Positions 7,821 to 16,951 of a DNA stretch of 64,000 nt are shown here, piece after piece. The notes under the pieces were generated by a model that worked only from the letters and a program-made list of their open reading frames with translations, was not told the DNA's origin and searched no databases. This DNA comes from Paraburkholderia bannensis NBRC 103871. Its GTDB lineage: Bacteria > Pseudomonadota > Gammaproteobacteria > Burkholderiales > Burkholderiaceae. Within the stretch, counting starts at the first letter, position 1. The number at the start of each line of letters is the position of its first letter. The DNA lies in the NCBI RefSeq assembly GCF_000685015.1, contig NZ_BAYA01000010.1, positions 248,001 to 312,000 of the forward strand, in the 5' to 3' direction. Position numbers and translations under genes: made by a program.

Positions 7821-9569
7821 ATGAGCACAAGCATCGTCATCGCGGAAGGACAGACCATCACGCGCCAGGCCGTGCGCCTGCTCGTCGAACGCGCGGGCTA
7901 TCGCGTGCTTGCGGAAGCCGCGGACGGCATGAGCGCCGTGCAGCGCGTGCTGCAGCAGCGGCCCGATATCGTCATCATCGGCCTGCAAATGCGCCGTCTT
8001 TCCGGCCTGGAAGCGATCCGGCGCATTCACCACGAATTGCAGAATACGCGCATCGTCGTGCTCTCGGCGCTGGACAGCGCGCATTCGATGAGCCTGTGCG
8101 CCCACGCGGGCGCGGCGGCTTTCGTTAGCAAACAAGGTGAGCTGTCCGAACTGATTTCCGCGCTCGACGCGGTGCGGCGCGGACGTAGCTGGTTTCCCGT
8201 CGTCACCGACGCCAGCGCGTCGCCCGAGGCCGCGCAGATCGATGCCCTGTCGCCGCGCGAGCGGCTCGTCCTCTCGTATATCGTGAAAGGCGAGCGGCTG
8301 CGCCACATCGCCGCCGAACTCGCGCTCAGCGAGAGCACGGTTAGCACCTACAAGCGGCGCCTGCTCGACAAGCTCAATGCGGCTTCCGTGCTCGAACTCG
8401 CGGAGATCGTCCGCCGCAACGACGCGGATGCGACGCCCGTTCGCCCCGCGCCGGTGCGCGCCGTGCTCGACGCGCTGCCCTTTCATGCGACCCTGCGCGA
8501 CCGCGAGGGCCGCGTGCTTTACCTGAACCGGCATGGCCGCGAAACGCTCGGCGAACGCGCGCAGCGGCTCGCGGGCACCGGATTTACCGAACACGCAAAA
8601 TTGCTGGGTATTCCACTCGATCAGGCCGCGGAGCTTGAACGCGCGTTCGACGACGCGGTGCATGGCGGCCACACCTACCGGCGCGAAATCGCCGCCGACG
8701 GCAAGAACGGCATCGTCGCGGTGCTGCACTGGGGCGCGCCGTTTCATGACGGCGGCAAAGAGGATGCGATGCTCTGCGGCAGTATCAACATCACCGATCA
8801 GGAACAGCTTTTTGTGGCGCTGCGCGAGCAGCGCGTTCAGGCCGATGTGAGCGCTCGCCAGAAAGACGCGTTGCTCCAGCATGGCTTGCAGACACTCGCG
8901 CCGGACGTCGAGCGTCTGGGCGCGCTACTGGATCCTTTAAACGCGCTTGCGCCTGCGAGTAGCGCGGCCAATGAAGCGGCAACCGTGGTCGATTCGCTGC
9001 GCGCAAGCCTGAACCGGCTCGCATTGCTCGCGCGCGTACACGGCGAGTCGCAGGCAAGCGCGCTGGAGCGCGGCACGCCCGCAGCCATCGTGCGCGCCGC
9101 CGTCGATCAGGCACGCATGCGCCAGCCGCATGCGCAAATCACGCTGGACGTCGCCACGCCGCATTCGGCTGCGCGCGCGGCATGGCTGGACAGGCGGGCG
9201 TATGACGATCTGCTCGGGCTGTTGATCGATGCCGCGCTAGGTGCAGCACGTGACACGCGACATGTCGTCGTCGAATTGAAGATCTCGGCGCGCACACGCG
9301 GGATGCTCGACCTGGCGCTGAACATCGATGCCACATTATCGACAGCCAGACACGCGACTAAATCGGCCACTAAATCGGCCACTAAATCGAACACCAGGCG
9401 CATCCCACGCAAACCCACACGCGAGCGCACTGCGTGGCTCATGCCCGCGTGCGAGAAGATCGCGCGCGGGATCGACGCATCGCTCGATTGCGTCGACGAC
9501 GGACAGCACTGCCATATCGCCCTCAACGCCCGGCTGGCGCGCGCAGAAGAAGACCACGCTGGCCGATAA
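7821..9569 (+). CDS. Pseudo-receiver / LuxR-HTH / PAS / degenerate-kinase regulator
   Basis: 582 residues from ATG 7821. Residues 1-120 have the NarL receiver pattern, but the acidic pocket reads E9-G10 and the phospho-acceptor aspartate is glycine (G54 in DIVIIGLQM); S82 and K104 remain. Residues 143-198 form a complete LuxR-type HTH (LSPRERLVLSYI, then STVSTYKRRLLDKL). A PAS domain follows (about 212-330), then QHGLQTLAP (H354), resembling a relic kinase H-box, and a C-terminal half without recognisable N or G boxes. A TKSA repeat lies at residues 513-524. Probably a phosphorylation-independent DNA-binding regulator. It ends three bases from the convergent LysR gene. Confidence 0.8.
   Translation: MSTSIVIAEGQTITRQAVRLLVERAGYRVLAEAADGMSAVQRVLQQRPDIVIIGLQMRRLSGLEAIRRIHHELQNTRIVVLSALDSAHSMSLCAHAGAAAFVSKQGELSELISALDAVRRGRSWFPVVTDASASPEAAQIDALSPRERLVLSYIVKGERLRHIAAELALSESTVSTYKRRLLDKLNAASVLELAEIVRRNDADATPVRPAPVRAVLDALPFHATLRDREGRVLYLNRHGRETLGERAQRLAGTGFTEHAKLLGIPLDQAAELERAFDDAVHGGHTYRREIAADGKNGIVAVLHWGAPFHDGGKEDAMLCGSINITDQEQLFVALREQRVQADVSARQKDALLQHGLQTLAPDVERLGALLDPLNALAPASSAANEAATVVDSLRASLNRLALLARVHGESQASALERGTPAAIVRAAVDQARMRQPHAQITLDVATPHSAARAAWLDRRAYDDLLGLLIDAALGAARDTRHVVVELKISARTRGMLDLALNIDATLSTARHATKSATKSATKSNTRRIPRKPTRERTAWLMPACEKIARGIDASLDCVDDGQHCHIALNARLARAEEDHAGR
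9357..9392 (+). repeat. Three 12-bp tandem repeats inside the regulator gene
   Basis: The unit ACTAAATCGGCC occurs twice exactly and a third time with two changes, encoding TKSA-TKSA-TKSN in frame. Copy-number change would lengthen or shorten the protein by four residues without a frameshift. The AAA and ACT codons are unusual for this GC-rich gene. Confidence 0.8.
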
Positions 9570-9572
9570 GGA

Positions 9573-10487
9573 CTATTCCATCGCGACTGCGCCCGCCGCG
9601 GGCTTCGCGCGCTGCAACAGTTCGATTAGCCGCTGCGCGAGCGGCGACACATAACCGCCTGCCCGCACGATGGCGCCCACGCTGCGGCCCAGTTCCAGCT
9701 CGCTGGGATCGAGATTCAGGCGCGCGAGGCCGCGCTGCGCATTCACCGAGGCATTGCCCGCGATACACAGCATGCGCGAGCCGCGCAGCAGTTCCAGCAG
9801 TGCGGGCACCGCGAAATCCGTCTCCACGCGCAGTACCGGCTCGGGCAGCCCCTGGCGGCGAAACGCATCGTTGACCTGGCGGCGCAACGGAATATTCATG
9901 CCCGGCAGCAGCCAGTCTTCGCCGACGAGATCGCGCAGCTTGACCCGTGTCTTGCGCTGCAACGGATGCGATTCGTCGGCCATGACATGAAGGCGGTCGT
10001 TGAATAACGGCACCGTGGCGAATTCGCGGCCCACGTCGGGCGGCTCGGGCGCCACGGCCATGTCCAGTTCGCCCCCGTTCATCAGCGCGAACAGATCGTT
10101 GGCGAGGCGGCGGCGCAATCGCAGCCGTGCGGCGGGACGCTCGTTCATCAACTGCCGGCAAGCGCGCAGCACGATCGAGTCCGGCACCGTCGGCGAATAG
10201 CCGACACGCAGGATGCCCTGCTCGCCCGTCTGGATCGCGCGCAATTCCTTGAGCGCGTCCTCATATTCGAGCGCGATGCGCCGCGCGCGCTCGACGAACA
10301 CCGTGCCGCCCGGCGTGAGCGCCACGCCGTTCGGGCTGCGATGAAACAAGGCCAGGCCCACTTCGCTCTCGATCCGCTTGATGGCCTTGGTCAGCGCGGG
10401 CTGGCTCATGCCCAGCGCCTCCGCCGCCTTGCCGATTCCTCCGCAACGTTGGACTTCGAGCAGATAGTCCAGATCGCGTGTCTCCAT
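9573..10487 (-). CDS. LysR-family regulator divergent from the acyl-CoA ligase operon
   Basis: 304 residues: an N-terminal winged helix (METRDLDYLLEV, then LGMSQPALTKAIKRIE) and a LysR substrate-binding domain starting near residue 92 (GILRVGYSPT). It sits head-to-head with the acyl-CoA ligase / dehydrogenase / MFS / alkylsulfatase run, and a short inverted repeat lies between them, so it is the likely activator of that operon and represses its own gene, as is usual for this family. In Pseudomonas the alkylsulfatase gene sdsA1 is also controlled by an adjacent LysR protein, a helpful precedent, although orthology is not shown here. Confidence 0.9.
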   Translation of the reverse strand: METRDLDYLLEVQRCGGIGKAAEALGMSQPALTKAIKRIESEVGLALFHRSPNGVALTPGGTVFVERARRIALEYEDALKELRAIQTGEQGILRVGYSPTVPDSIVLRACRQLMNERPAARLRLRRRLANDLFALMNGGELDMAVAPEPPDVGREFATVPLFNDRLHVMADESHPLQRKTRVKLRDLVGEDWLLPGMNIPLRRQVNDAFRRQGLPEPVLRVETDFAVPALLELLRGSRMLCIAGNASVNAQRGLARLNLDPSELELGRSVGAIVRAGGYVSPLAQRLIELLQRAKPAAGAVAME

Positions 10488-10516
10488 GCCATTCCTTTCG
10501 GTTATGGGTTTATAGC

Positions 10517-10534
10517 CACCGCTTCATTGCGGTG
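10517..10534. promoter_or_regulatory. Inverted repeat, candidate LysR operator
   Basis: CACCGC (10517-10522) and GCGGTG (10529-10534) form a perfect inverted repeat with a six-base spacer, midway in the 93-bp gap between the divergent LysR and acyl-CoA ligase genes. Position fits a LysR site; no known consensus was matched. Confidence 0.35.
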
Positions 10535-10580
10535 ATGACCGACATATTACACACTGAACCGACATTCATTGGAGACCTGA

Positions 10581-12146
10581 ATGAGCTTCCCGTATTTCCT
10601 GCGTCGCGCCGCGGCCTATTGGGGCGACTTGCCCGCTGTGATCCATCGCGACCGAACGCTGAACTATCGACAACTCGAAGCGCGCTCGAACCAGCTCGCC
10701 CATGCGCTGCTCGCGCTCGGCCTGCAGCGCGGCGACCGCGTGGCCGTGCAGTCGCGCAACTGCACCGAACTCGTCGAAATCGAATGCGCGCTGTACAAGG
10801 CGGGCCTCGTCAAGGCCGCGCTCAACCCGCGCTTTACCGCGGCGGAAGCCAGCGACGTCGCGGAGAACTGCACGCCGCGCGTACTGATCGCGGGGCGCGG
10901 CTACGCGGGCTACACGCGTGCGACGCCGGGTTTCGCGAGCGTCGATGCATTCATCGCCATCGGCGGCGCCGAGGGTTATCTCGACTATGAAGCGCTGCTT
11001 TCGCAAGCCGCTTCGCATGCGCTGGATATCGTCAGCCAGGCAGACGATCTGGCCGTGCTGCATTTCTCGTCGGGTTCCACGGGCAAGATCAAGGCCGCGA
11101 TGCAGAGCTACGGCAACCGCATGGCGTCGCTGCGCAAGCTGCTGATGGGCATGGATTCGCAGCCGCGCCCCGGCGACCGCCTGGCGCTGGTCGGGCCGAT
11201 TACGCATGCCTCGGGCATGCTCATGCAGCCGTTTCTTTATGGTGGCGCGACGCTTGTGCTGTTTGACCGCTTCGAGCCGGAGGCCTTCCTTGCCGATCTC
11301 GAACGCCTGAAGGTCACGCACGTCTTCATGGTGCCCGCGATGGTCAACATGCTGCTCAACGAGCCGGCGCTCATGCGCACCGATCTCAGCGCGCTCAAGT
11401 CGCTCTCGTACGGCGCAGCGCCCATGGCGCCCGCACGCATCGAAGAAGCATGGGCGCGCTTTGGCCCCATCCTTTCGCAAGGCTATGGCGCGAGCGAATC
11501 GACCTCCGGCGTCACGCGTCTCACCGTCGCCGACCATGCCTTCGCCATCGCGCAACGGCCCGAGCGGCTCGCCTCCTGCGGCCGCCCGATGGGCGAGACC
11601 GAAGTGCGGGTGATCGGCGAAGACGGCCGCCCGCTCGCTGCCGGTGAGGTCGGCGAAATCGCCGTACGCGGCGACGACGTCTTCAAAGGCTACTGGGGCG
11701 CGCCGGAACTCAGCGCCGAAGTGCTCGTGGACGGCTGGCTGCTGACGGGCGACCTCGCCCGCACCGATGAAGAAGGCTATCTCTATCTCGTCGATCGCAA
11801 GAAGGACATGATCATCTCGGGCGGCTTCAACGTCTATCCGACCGAAGTGGAGGCGGTGCTCTACCGGCATCCCGATGTGCTCGAAGCCTGCGTGTTCAGT
11901 GTGCCCGACGAGCGCTGGGGTGAAGGCGTGAAAGCGGCCGTGGTGCTCAAGCCGCAGCGCGCGGGCGCAACCCATGCCGCAAGCGCCGACGACCTCGTCG
12001 CCCATTGCCGCACGCTGCTCGCCGATTACAAGCTGCCGCGCTCGATCAGCTTCGTGAGCGAACTGCCGCGCAATGCAAGCGGCAAGATCGCACGCAAGAT
12101 CGTGCGCGAACAGTACTGGCAGGGCTCGGATCGCCGCGTCAACTGA
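10581..12146 (+). CDS. Acyl-CoA ligase (AMP-binding, fatty-acid or aromatic acid)
   Basis: 521 residues. The ATG is preceded by GGAG about eight bases upstream. ANL-superfamily motifs are complete: the phosphate loop SSGSTGKIKA, GYGASEST, the adenine/ribose-binding LTGDLARTDEEGYLYL, the hinge VDRKKDMIISGGFN and the C-terminal catalytic lysine in NASGKIARKI. It activates a carboxylate to an acyl-AMP and then acyl-CoA. First gene of a same-strand run with an acyl-CoA dehydrogenase, MFS carrier and alkylsulfatase (gaps of 41, 71 and 64 bases), so its substrate is probably the acid derived from the alcohol released by the sulfatase. Chain length cannot be read from the sequence. Confidence 0.92.
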   Translation: MSFPYFLRRAAAYWGDLPAVIHRDRTLNYRQLEARSNQLAHALLALGLQRGDRVAVQSRNCTELVEIECALYKAGLVKAALNPRFTAAEASDVAENCTPRVLIAGRGYAGYTRATPGFASVDAFIAIGGAEGYLDYEALLSQAASHALDIVSQADDLAVLHFSSGSTGKIKAAMQSYGNRMASLRKLLMGMDSQPRPGDRLALVGPITHASGMLMQPFLYGGATLVLFDRFEPEAFLADLERLKVTHVFMVPAMVNMLLNEPALMRTDLSALKSLSYGAAPMAPARIEEAWARFGPILSQGYGASESTSGVTRLTVADHAFAIAQRPERLASCGRPMGETEVRVIGEDGRPLAAGEVGEIAVRGDDVFKGYWGAPELSAEVLVDGWLLTGDLARTDEEGYLYLVDRKKDMIISGGFNVYPTEVEAVLYRHPDVLEACVFSVPDERWGEGVKAAVVLKPQRAGATHAASADDLVAHCRTLLADYKLPRSISFVSELPRNASGKIARKIVREQYWQGSDRRVN

Positions 12147-12187
12147 CCCTCGTCCGTTTCATAACGAATCACTCAGGATAGCGAATC

Positions 12188-13363
12188 ATGTTCGACTACG
12201 TGACCGATCCCCTCTTCGACGCCACGCGCAAAGATATTCGCCGTTTCGTCACCGAGGAACTCGCGCCGATGGAGCGTGAGCTCGGCTTCGACTCCGAAAG
12301 CGTCTGGCCGCGCGACGTGTTGCGCCGTGTGTGGAAACGCTCGGCGGAACTGGGCTTCTATTCGGCCTGCCTGCCCGTGCAACTGGGCGGCAAAGGCTTT
12401 TCGATCCTTCAGCAATGCGCACTTAAAGCGGATCTTGCCGCGAGCGGGTGTTCGCTTGCGATTCACGTGCTGGGCGACCTGGGCGGGCCGCCGCGGGTGG
12501 GCAACATGCTCAAGTACGCGACGCCCGACCAATTGCAGCGCTATTTCATGCCCGTGATACGCGGCGAGAAGTCGACCTGCTTCGCACTGACCGAGCCGCA
12601 TTCCGGATCGGACGCGCAAAGCATTCGCACCACCGCCGTTGAAGACGGCGACGACCTGATCGTGAGCGGCCACAAGCACTACATCAGCGGCGCGCCGTTC
12701 GCGGACTTCGCCATGGTGATGTGCGTGACCGACCCGGCGGCGACGCCGCCCGCCATCAGCGCGGTGCTGGTCGACCTCGACCTGCCGGGCGTCACGGTCG
12801 AACAGGAATACGTGCCGATGTCGGGCCAGCATATCGATGCCGATATCCGCTTCGACAATGTGCGCGTCCCGCGAGCGAACCTGTTTGGCGGTGCGGGCAA
12901 CGGCTTCAAGCTCGGCATGTCGCGCATCAACGTGAACCGCCTGCTGCACTGCCCGACCATGCTCGGCCTTGCGACGTCGGTGTACGAGGCCTCGCTCGAC
13001 TATGCGCGCAGCCGCCGCCAGTTCGGCCAGCCCATCGCGCGCTTCCAGGCGATCCAGCACATGCTCGCCGACATGGCCGCTACGTTGTGGGCCTGCGAAA
13101 GCATGATCGCGCAGACCGCTGCCCTTGCGGACGCGGGCGGCGACCTGCGCATGAAGGCGGCGGCCTGCAAGGTGTTCGTCTCCGAGCGCTGCTTCGAAGT
13201 GGCCGACAAGGCCGTGCAGATTCACGGCAACGTGGGCGTGACGCGACACCATCCGGTGGAGCAGGCGTTCCGCAAGCTACGCATGTTCCGCATTTTCACG
13301 GGCACGAGCGAGATTCAGCGCAATACCATCGCGCGCGCGATTCTCGACCCCGCTGCCGCGTGA
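12188..13363 (+). CDS. Acyl-CoA dehydrogenase family protein lacking the usual catalytic Glu
   Basis: 391 residues with the full acyl-CoA dehydrogenase architecture: an all-alpha N-terminal domain, FALTEPHSGSDAQS (flavin-binding strand), the C-terminal FAD helix RRQFGQPIARFQAIQHMLADM and QIHGNVGV. Two sites normally supply the catalytic base. The MCAD-type position, usually YEGTSEIQ, reads FTGTSEIQ (T371); the LCAD/isovaleryl-type position, usually ERL, reads NRL (N250). By eye, therefore, neither glutamate is present. It may use a different base, as some 1,4-eliminating ring-carboxyl-CoA dehydrogenases do, or catalyse a reductase-type reaction. It follows the acyl-CoA ligase by 41 bases. Confidence 0.9.
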   Translation: MFDYVTDPLFDATRKDIRRFVTEELAPMERELGFDSESVWPRDVLRRVWKRSAELGFYSACLPVQLGGKGFSILQQCALKADLAASGCSLAIHVLGDLGGPPRVGNMLKYATPDQLQRYFMPVIRGEKSTCFALTEPHSGSDAQSIRTTAVEDGDDLIVSGHKHYISGAPFADFAMVMCVTDPAATPPAISAVLVDLDLPGVTVEQEYVPMSGQHIDADIRFDNVRVPRANLFGGAGNGFKLGMSRINVNRLLHCPTMLGLATSVYEASLDYARSRRQFGQPIARFQAIQHMLADMAATLWACESMIAQTAALADAGGDLRMKAAACKVFVSERCFEVADKAVQIHGNVGVTRHHPVEQAFRKLRMFRIFTGTSEIQRNTIARAILDPAAA

Positions 13364-13434
13364 AGCAGGTAGCGCGATAAGCGAACAGAAAGGCGCGCGA
13401 ACGACGCGCCTTCGATACAAGATCGGAGACAGGC

Positions 13435-14796
13435 ATGTCCGCAAACGGTAGTGACCATCGCGATTATCGCGGCCATCGCGATTATCGCGGCCATCGCGAC
13501 TATCGGCCCGCACGCGCGTGGTCTATCGCCATCATGCTCGCGCTGATGATGATGGTGAATTTTCTCGACAAGATCGTATTCGGCATGGTCTCCGTGCCGA
13601 TGATGCGCGATCTCGGCCTCACGCCCACTCAGTTTGGCCTGATTGGCGGCAGCCTCAACTGGCTGTTTGCCATTTCGGCGGTGGTGGGCGGCGTGCTCGC
13701 CGACCGCGTCGCCACGCGCGTCATCTTGCTGCTGATGGCCCTGTCGTGGTCGCTGCTGCAATTGCCGATGCTGTTCGCAAGCTCGATGGCCGTGATTCTG
13801 GTGTTGCGCGTACTGCTGGGCGCGGGCGAAGGCCCGGCCTCGCCGGTCGCGCTGCACGCGATCTACAAGTGGTTTCCCGATGAGAAACGCGGCCTGCCCG
13901 CTGCGGTGCTTTATCAGGGCAGCGCGCTGGGCCTGTTCATCGCGGGCCTCGCGATTCCACTCATTACCGCGCGCTGGGGCTGGCGTGCCAACTTCGCCGT
14001 GCTGGCCGTGCTGGGTTTCGTGTGGTGTGCGGGCTGGCTTGTGTTCGGTGCGGAAGGGCCGCTCGACTTTTCGCGCCGTGTTTCTGCGGGTCGGAATGCA
14101 CAGCATGCGCCGCGCGTGCCCTGGCGGGTGCTGCTTGCGGATCGCACGATTGTCGGCAACTTCTGCGGGCATTTCGCGGCGAACTGGGTGCTGGCCACTT
14201 CGCTTACCTGGATGCCGCATTATCTGCAAGCGGGCCTGGGTTATAGCGCGAGCACGTCGGGTCGGATGTTTGCGCTCTTCGTCGGCATTACGACGCCGAT
14301 GGGTCTTGGCTTTGCCTGGCTCTCGCAGCAGATGCTCTGCGCAGGCATGCCGTCGCGCCGCGCGCGGGGCCTTTTTATCGCCGTGACGCTGGGCGTGGCT
14401 GGACTGATGCGCATGGTGGTGTTCGCGCCCGCACTCGGCCCCTTCGAGAAAGTCCTGCTGCTCACGCTCAGCAGCGGCCTCACGCTCGCGATGTATTCGG
14501 TCGGCCCGGCGATGCTCAGCGAAGTCGCGCCCGATGGTCAACGCGGTGCGATTCTCGCGCTGAGCAATGCGATCGGCTCGCTTGCGGGCCTGAGCGCGCC
14601 GCTGCTCACCGGCATGCTCATCGAACACGCGCGCGGCGACACTGCCATCGGCTTCGAACAATCGTGCGTGCTGGCTGGTTTCGTGCTGATCGGCTGCGCC
14701 GCGCTGTGTGCACGCTGGCTCGATCCGCAACGCTCGCGCGCCGCGCTGCGCACGCAACCGGAGCCGGAATTCGCCCCCTCGCGCACGACGCATTAA
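13435..14796 (+). CDS. MFS transporter with a tandem-repeat N-terminus
   Basis: 453 residues. CGGAGA lies upstream of the ATG. About twelve hydrophobic segments; NFLDKIVFGMVSVPMMRDLGLT resembles the first helix and loop of ACS-like organic-anion carriers. The cytoplasmic N-tail carries HRDYRG three times (residues 8-25), not part of any transporter fold. It lies between the acyl-CoA dehydrogenase and a sulfatase with no evident signal peptide, so it may import the anionic sulfate ester, which would have to enter the cell to be hydrolysed. That role is inference from position only. Confidence 0.88.
   Translation: MSANGSDHRDYRGHRDYRGHRDYRPARAWSIAIMLALMMMVNFLDKIVFGMVSVPMMRDLGLTPTQFGLIGGSLNWLFAISAVVGGVLADRVATRVILLLMALSWSLLQLPMLFASSMAVILVLRVLLGAGEGPASPVALHAIYKWFPDEKRGLPAAVLYQGSALGLFIAGLAIPLITARWGWRANFAVLAVLGFVWCAGWLVFGAEGPLDFSRRVSAGRNAQHAPRVPWRVLLADRTIVGNFCGHFAANWVLATSLTWMPHYLQAGLGYSASTSGRMFALFVGITTPMGLGFAWLSQQMLCAGMPSRRARGLFIAVTLGVAGLMRMVVFAPALGPFEKVLLLTLSSGLTLAMYSVGPAMLSEVAPDGQRGAILALSNAIGSLAGLSAPLLTGMLIEHARGDTAIGFEQSCVLAGFVLIGCAALCARWLDPQRSRAALRTQPEPEFAPSRTTH
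13456..13509 (+). repeat. Three 18-bp tandem repeats at the 5' end of the MFS gene
   Basis: The unit CATCGCGATTATCGCGGC is present twice exactly (13456-13473, 13474-13491) and a third time with changes (13492-13509). It encodes HRDYRG in frame and is itself partly palindromic (CGCGATTATCGCG). A slippage-prone site that would change the N-terminal tail length in six-residue steps. Confidence 0.85.
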
Positions 14797-14860
14797 ACCT
14801 CTTGATGGCGTGGCGCGCCGTGTGAAGCGCGCGCCACGCCCGTTGAGCCTTCCTGAGATC

Positions 14861-16768
14861 ATGAACGACACACTCCCCTTCCAGCGCGCCACACAGGCCA
14901 CCATCGACGCGCAAGTCGCCGCGCAACGCACACTCCCCACCGACGATCCGCTCGATATCGAAGAAGCGCAGCGCGGCTTCATCGGCACGATTCCCGACGC
15001 CGAGATTCGCGACGCCTATGGCCGTCTCGTCTGGAGCATGGCCGATTACGCCTTTCTCGACGAGGAAAACGCGCCGACCACTGCAAATCCCGCGCTCTGG
15101 CGCCAGGCGCGGCTGAACCGGCTGCATGGCCTGTTCGCCGTCACTGACCGCATCTACCAGGTACGCGGCTTCGACCTGTCGAACATCACGCTGATCGAGG
15201 GCGACAGCGGCCTCATCGTCATCGACCCGCTAACTTGCCGCGAAACCGCTCACGCCGCGCTCGAACTCTATTACGCGCATCGCCCGCGCCGTCCCGTGGT
15301 TGCCGTGATTTACAGCCATAGTCATACGGATCACTTCGGCGGCGTCAAGGGCGTGATCGACGAAGCAAGCGTGCGCGCGGGCCAATGCGCGATCATCGCG
15401 CCCGAAGGCTTCATGGAAGAAGCCGTGTCCGAAAACGTGCTGGCCGGTACCGCAATGGAGCGGCGCTCACAATTCCAGTTTGGCCAGACGCTTGCGCGCA
15501 GCGCGTGCTGCCAGATTGACGCCGGACTCGGCAAGACCATGCCCAGCGGCTCGGTCACGCTGATCGAGCCTACGCAGCTGATTCGTCAGGAAACCGAAAC
15601 ACATACGATAGACGGCGTAGAAATCGTGTTTCAATTGACGCCCGATAGCGAAGCGCCCGCTGAAATGCACTTTTTCTTTCCGCAACTGCGCGCGCTGAAC
15701 GTCGCGGAAAACGGCACGCGCACGCTGCACAACCTCTGCCCGTTGCGCGGCGCCCAGGTACGCAACGCGAAGCTCTGGTCGCGCTACCTGAACCAGGCCA
15801 TCGAACGCTACGCAGGCGACGCCGACGTGGTGTTCGCGCAGCACCACTGGCCCACCTGGGGCACGGCGCGCCTCACCGGTTTTCTCGAACAGCAGCGCGA
15901 CCTCTACAAGTACCTTCACGATCAGACGCTGCGCCTGATCAATCGCGGCCAGACCGCCGCCGAGATTGCCGAATCGCTCGCACTGCCCGATGCGCTGGCC
16001 GCGCAGTGGCACACGCGCGGCTACTACGGCACGATTTCGCACAACGTCAAGGCCATCTATCAACGCTACCTGAGCTGGTACGACGGCAACCCCTCGCATC
16101 TGCACGCCCTGCCCGACGAGGCCTCCGCGCCGCGCTACGTCGAATACATGGGTGGAGCGGATGCGATGCTCGAACGCGCACGCCGCGACTTCGCGCGCGG
16201 TGAATACCGCTGGGTCGCGGAGATCATGAATCGCCTCGTGTTCGCGCAGCCGCATCTGCGCGCGGCGCGCGAACTGGGTGCGGCCGCACTCGAACAGATG
16301 GGCTTCCAGGCCGAGTCCGCGACATGGCGCAACGCTTATCTGCTGGGTGCGCGCGAACTGCGCGAAGGCCCGGGCGCGGCAGCGGGACAGGTGATGCGCA
16401 GCCACGATCTCGTGCGCTCGCTCAGCGACGGCGCGTTTTTCGACTATCTCGCCGTGATGGTGGACGGGCTCAAGGCGCAGGCACTCGATATCCGCATGAG
16501 CTGGCACTTCACCGATCGCGACGCACGCTACGCACTGTATTTGAAGCACGGTGCGCTGACGTGGTCTACGGCTGCGCATCGCGACGCTCACGATCTGGGC
16601 GTAGCGATGACGCGCGCGACACTCGATCGCATCCTGCTAGGCGAAACGCAATTCGGCGCGGCCGTGGCCGAGGGCGAGATCGCGCTGGACGGCGCAAAAG
16701 CGTTGTTCGGCGCATTCCTGAAGACGCTTGAAAAGCCGGATGGGCGTTTTAACGTCGTCGAGCCCTGA
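14861..16768 (+). CDS. SdsA/BDS1-type alkylsulfatase (metallo-beta-lactamase fold)
   Basis: 635 residues. A metallo-beta-lactamase domain contains the binuclear zinc motif YSHSHTDHFGG (H153, H155, D157, H158), with AQHHWPTWGT later. The extended helical dimerisation region (RYVEYMGGADAMLERARRDF) and a C-terminal SCP2-like domain follow, the full layout of SDS hydrolases such as SdsA1. It should cleave primary alkyl sulfates to alcohol plus sulfate. Unlike secreted SdsA1 it starts MNDTLPFQRATQ with no visible signal peptide, and no upstream in-frame leader exists, so it appears cytoplasmic. Last gene of the ligase/dehydrogenase/MFS run; no alcohol or aldehyde dehydrogenase accompanies it here. 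Confidence 0.92.
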   Translation: MNDTLPFQRATQATIDAQVAAQRTLPTDDPLDIEEAQRGFIGTIPDAEIRDAYGRLVWSMADYAFLDEENAPTTANPALWRQARLNRLHGLFAVTDRIYQVRGFDLSNITLIEGDSGLIVIDPLTCRETAHAALELYYAHRPRRPVVAVIYSHSHTDHFGGVKGVIDEASVRAGQCAIIAPEGFMEEAVSENVLAGTAMERRSQFQFGQTLARSACCQIDAGLGKTMPSGSVTLIEPTQLIRQETETHTIDGVEIVFQLTPDSEAPAEMHFFFPQLRALNVAENGTRTLHNLCPLRGAQVRNAKLWSRYLNQAIERYAGDADVVFAQHHWPTWGTARLTGFLEQQRDLYKYLHDQTLRLINRGQTAAEIAESLALPDALAAQWHTRGYYGTISHNVKAIYQRYLSWYDGNPSHLHALPDEASAPRYVEYMGGADAMLERARRDFARGEYRWVAEIMNRLVFAQPHLRAARELGAAALEQMGFQAESATWRNAYLLGARELREGPGAAAGQVMRSHDLVRSLSDGAFFDYLAVMVDGLKAQALDIRMSWHFTDRDARYALYLKHGALTWSTAAHRDAHDLGVAMTRATLDRILLGETQFGAAVAEGEIALDGAKALFGAFLKTLEKPDGRFNVVEP

Positions 16769-16951
16769 CGATCCCTGATTCGCGCGGTTCACTACGGCAT
16801 GTCCGCATCGTCGGGGTAATTGCGGACATGCTCGCGGGGAATGTGTATATGCCAGACGCTTGATGGCGCGACCGGAAGCGCTCCGACACACTGAATGTCG
16901 ATGATTGTTATTTCGTCATCCATATCAATTAAAAGAGCATCAAGGAGACAG

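Noticed and set aside
13456..13509. CRISPR-like array
   Set aside because: Units are only 18 bp, directly adjacent with no spacers, and encode protein; no cas genes are present.
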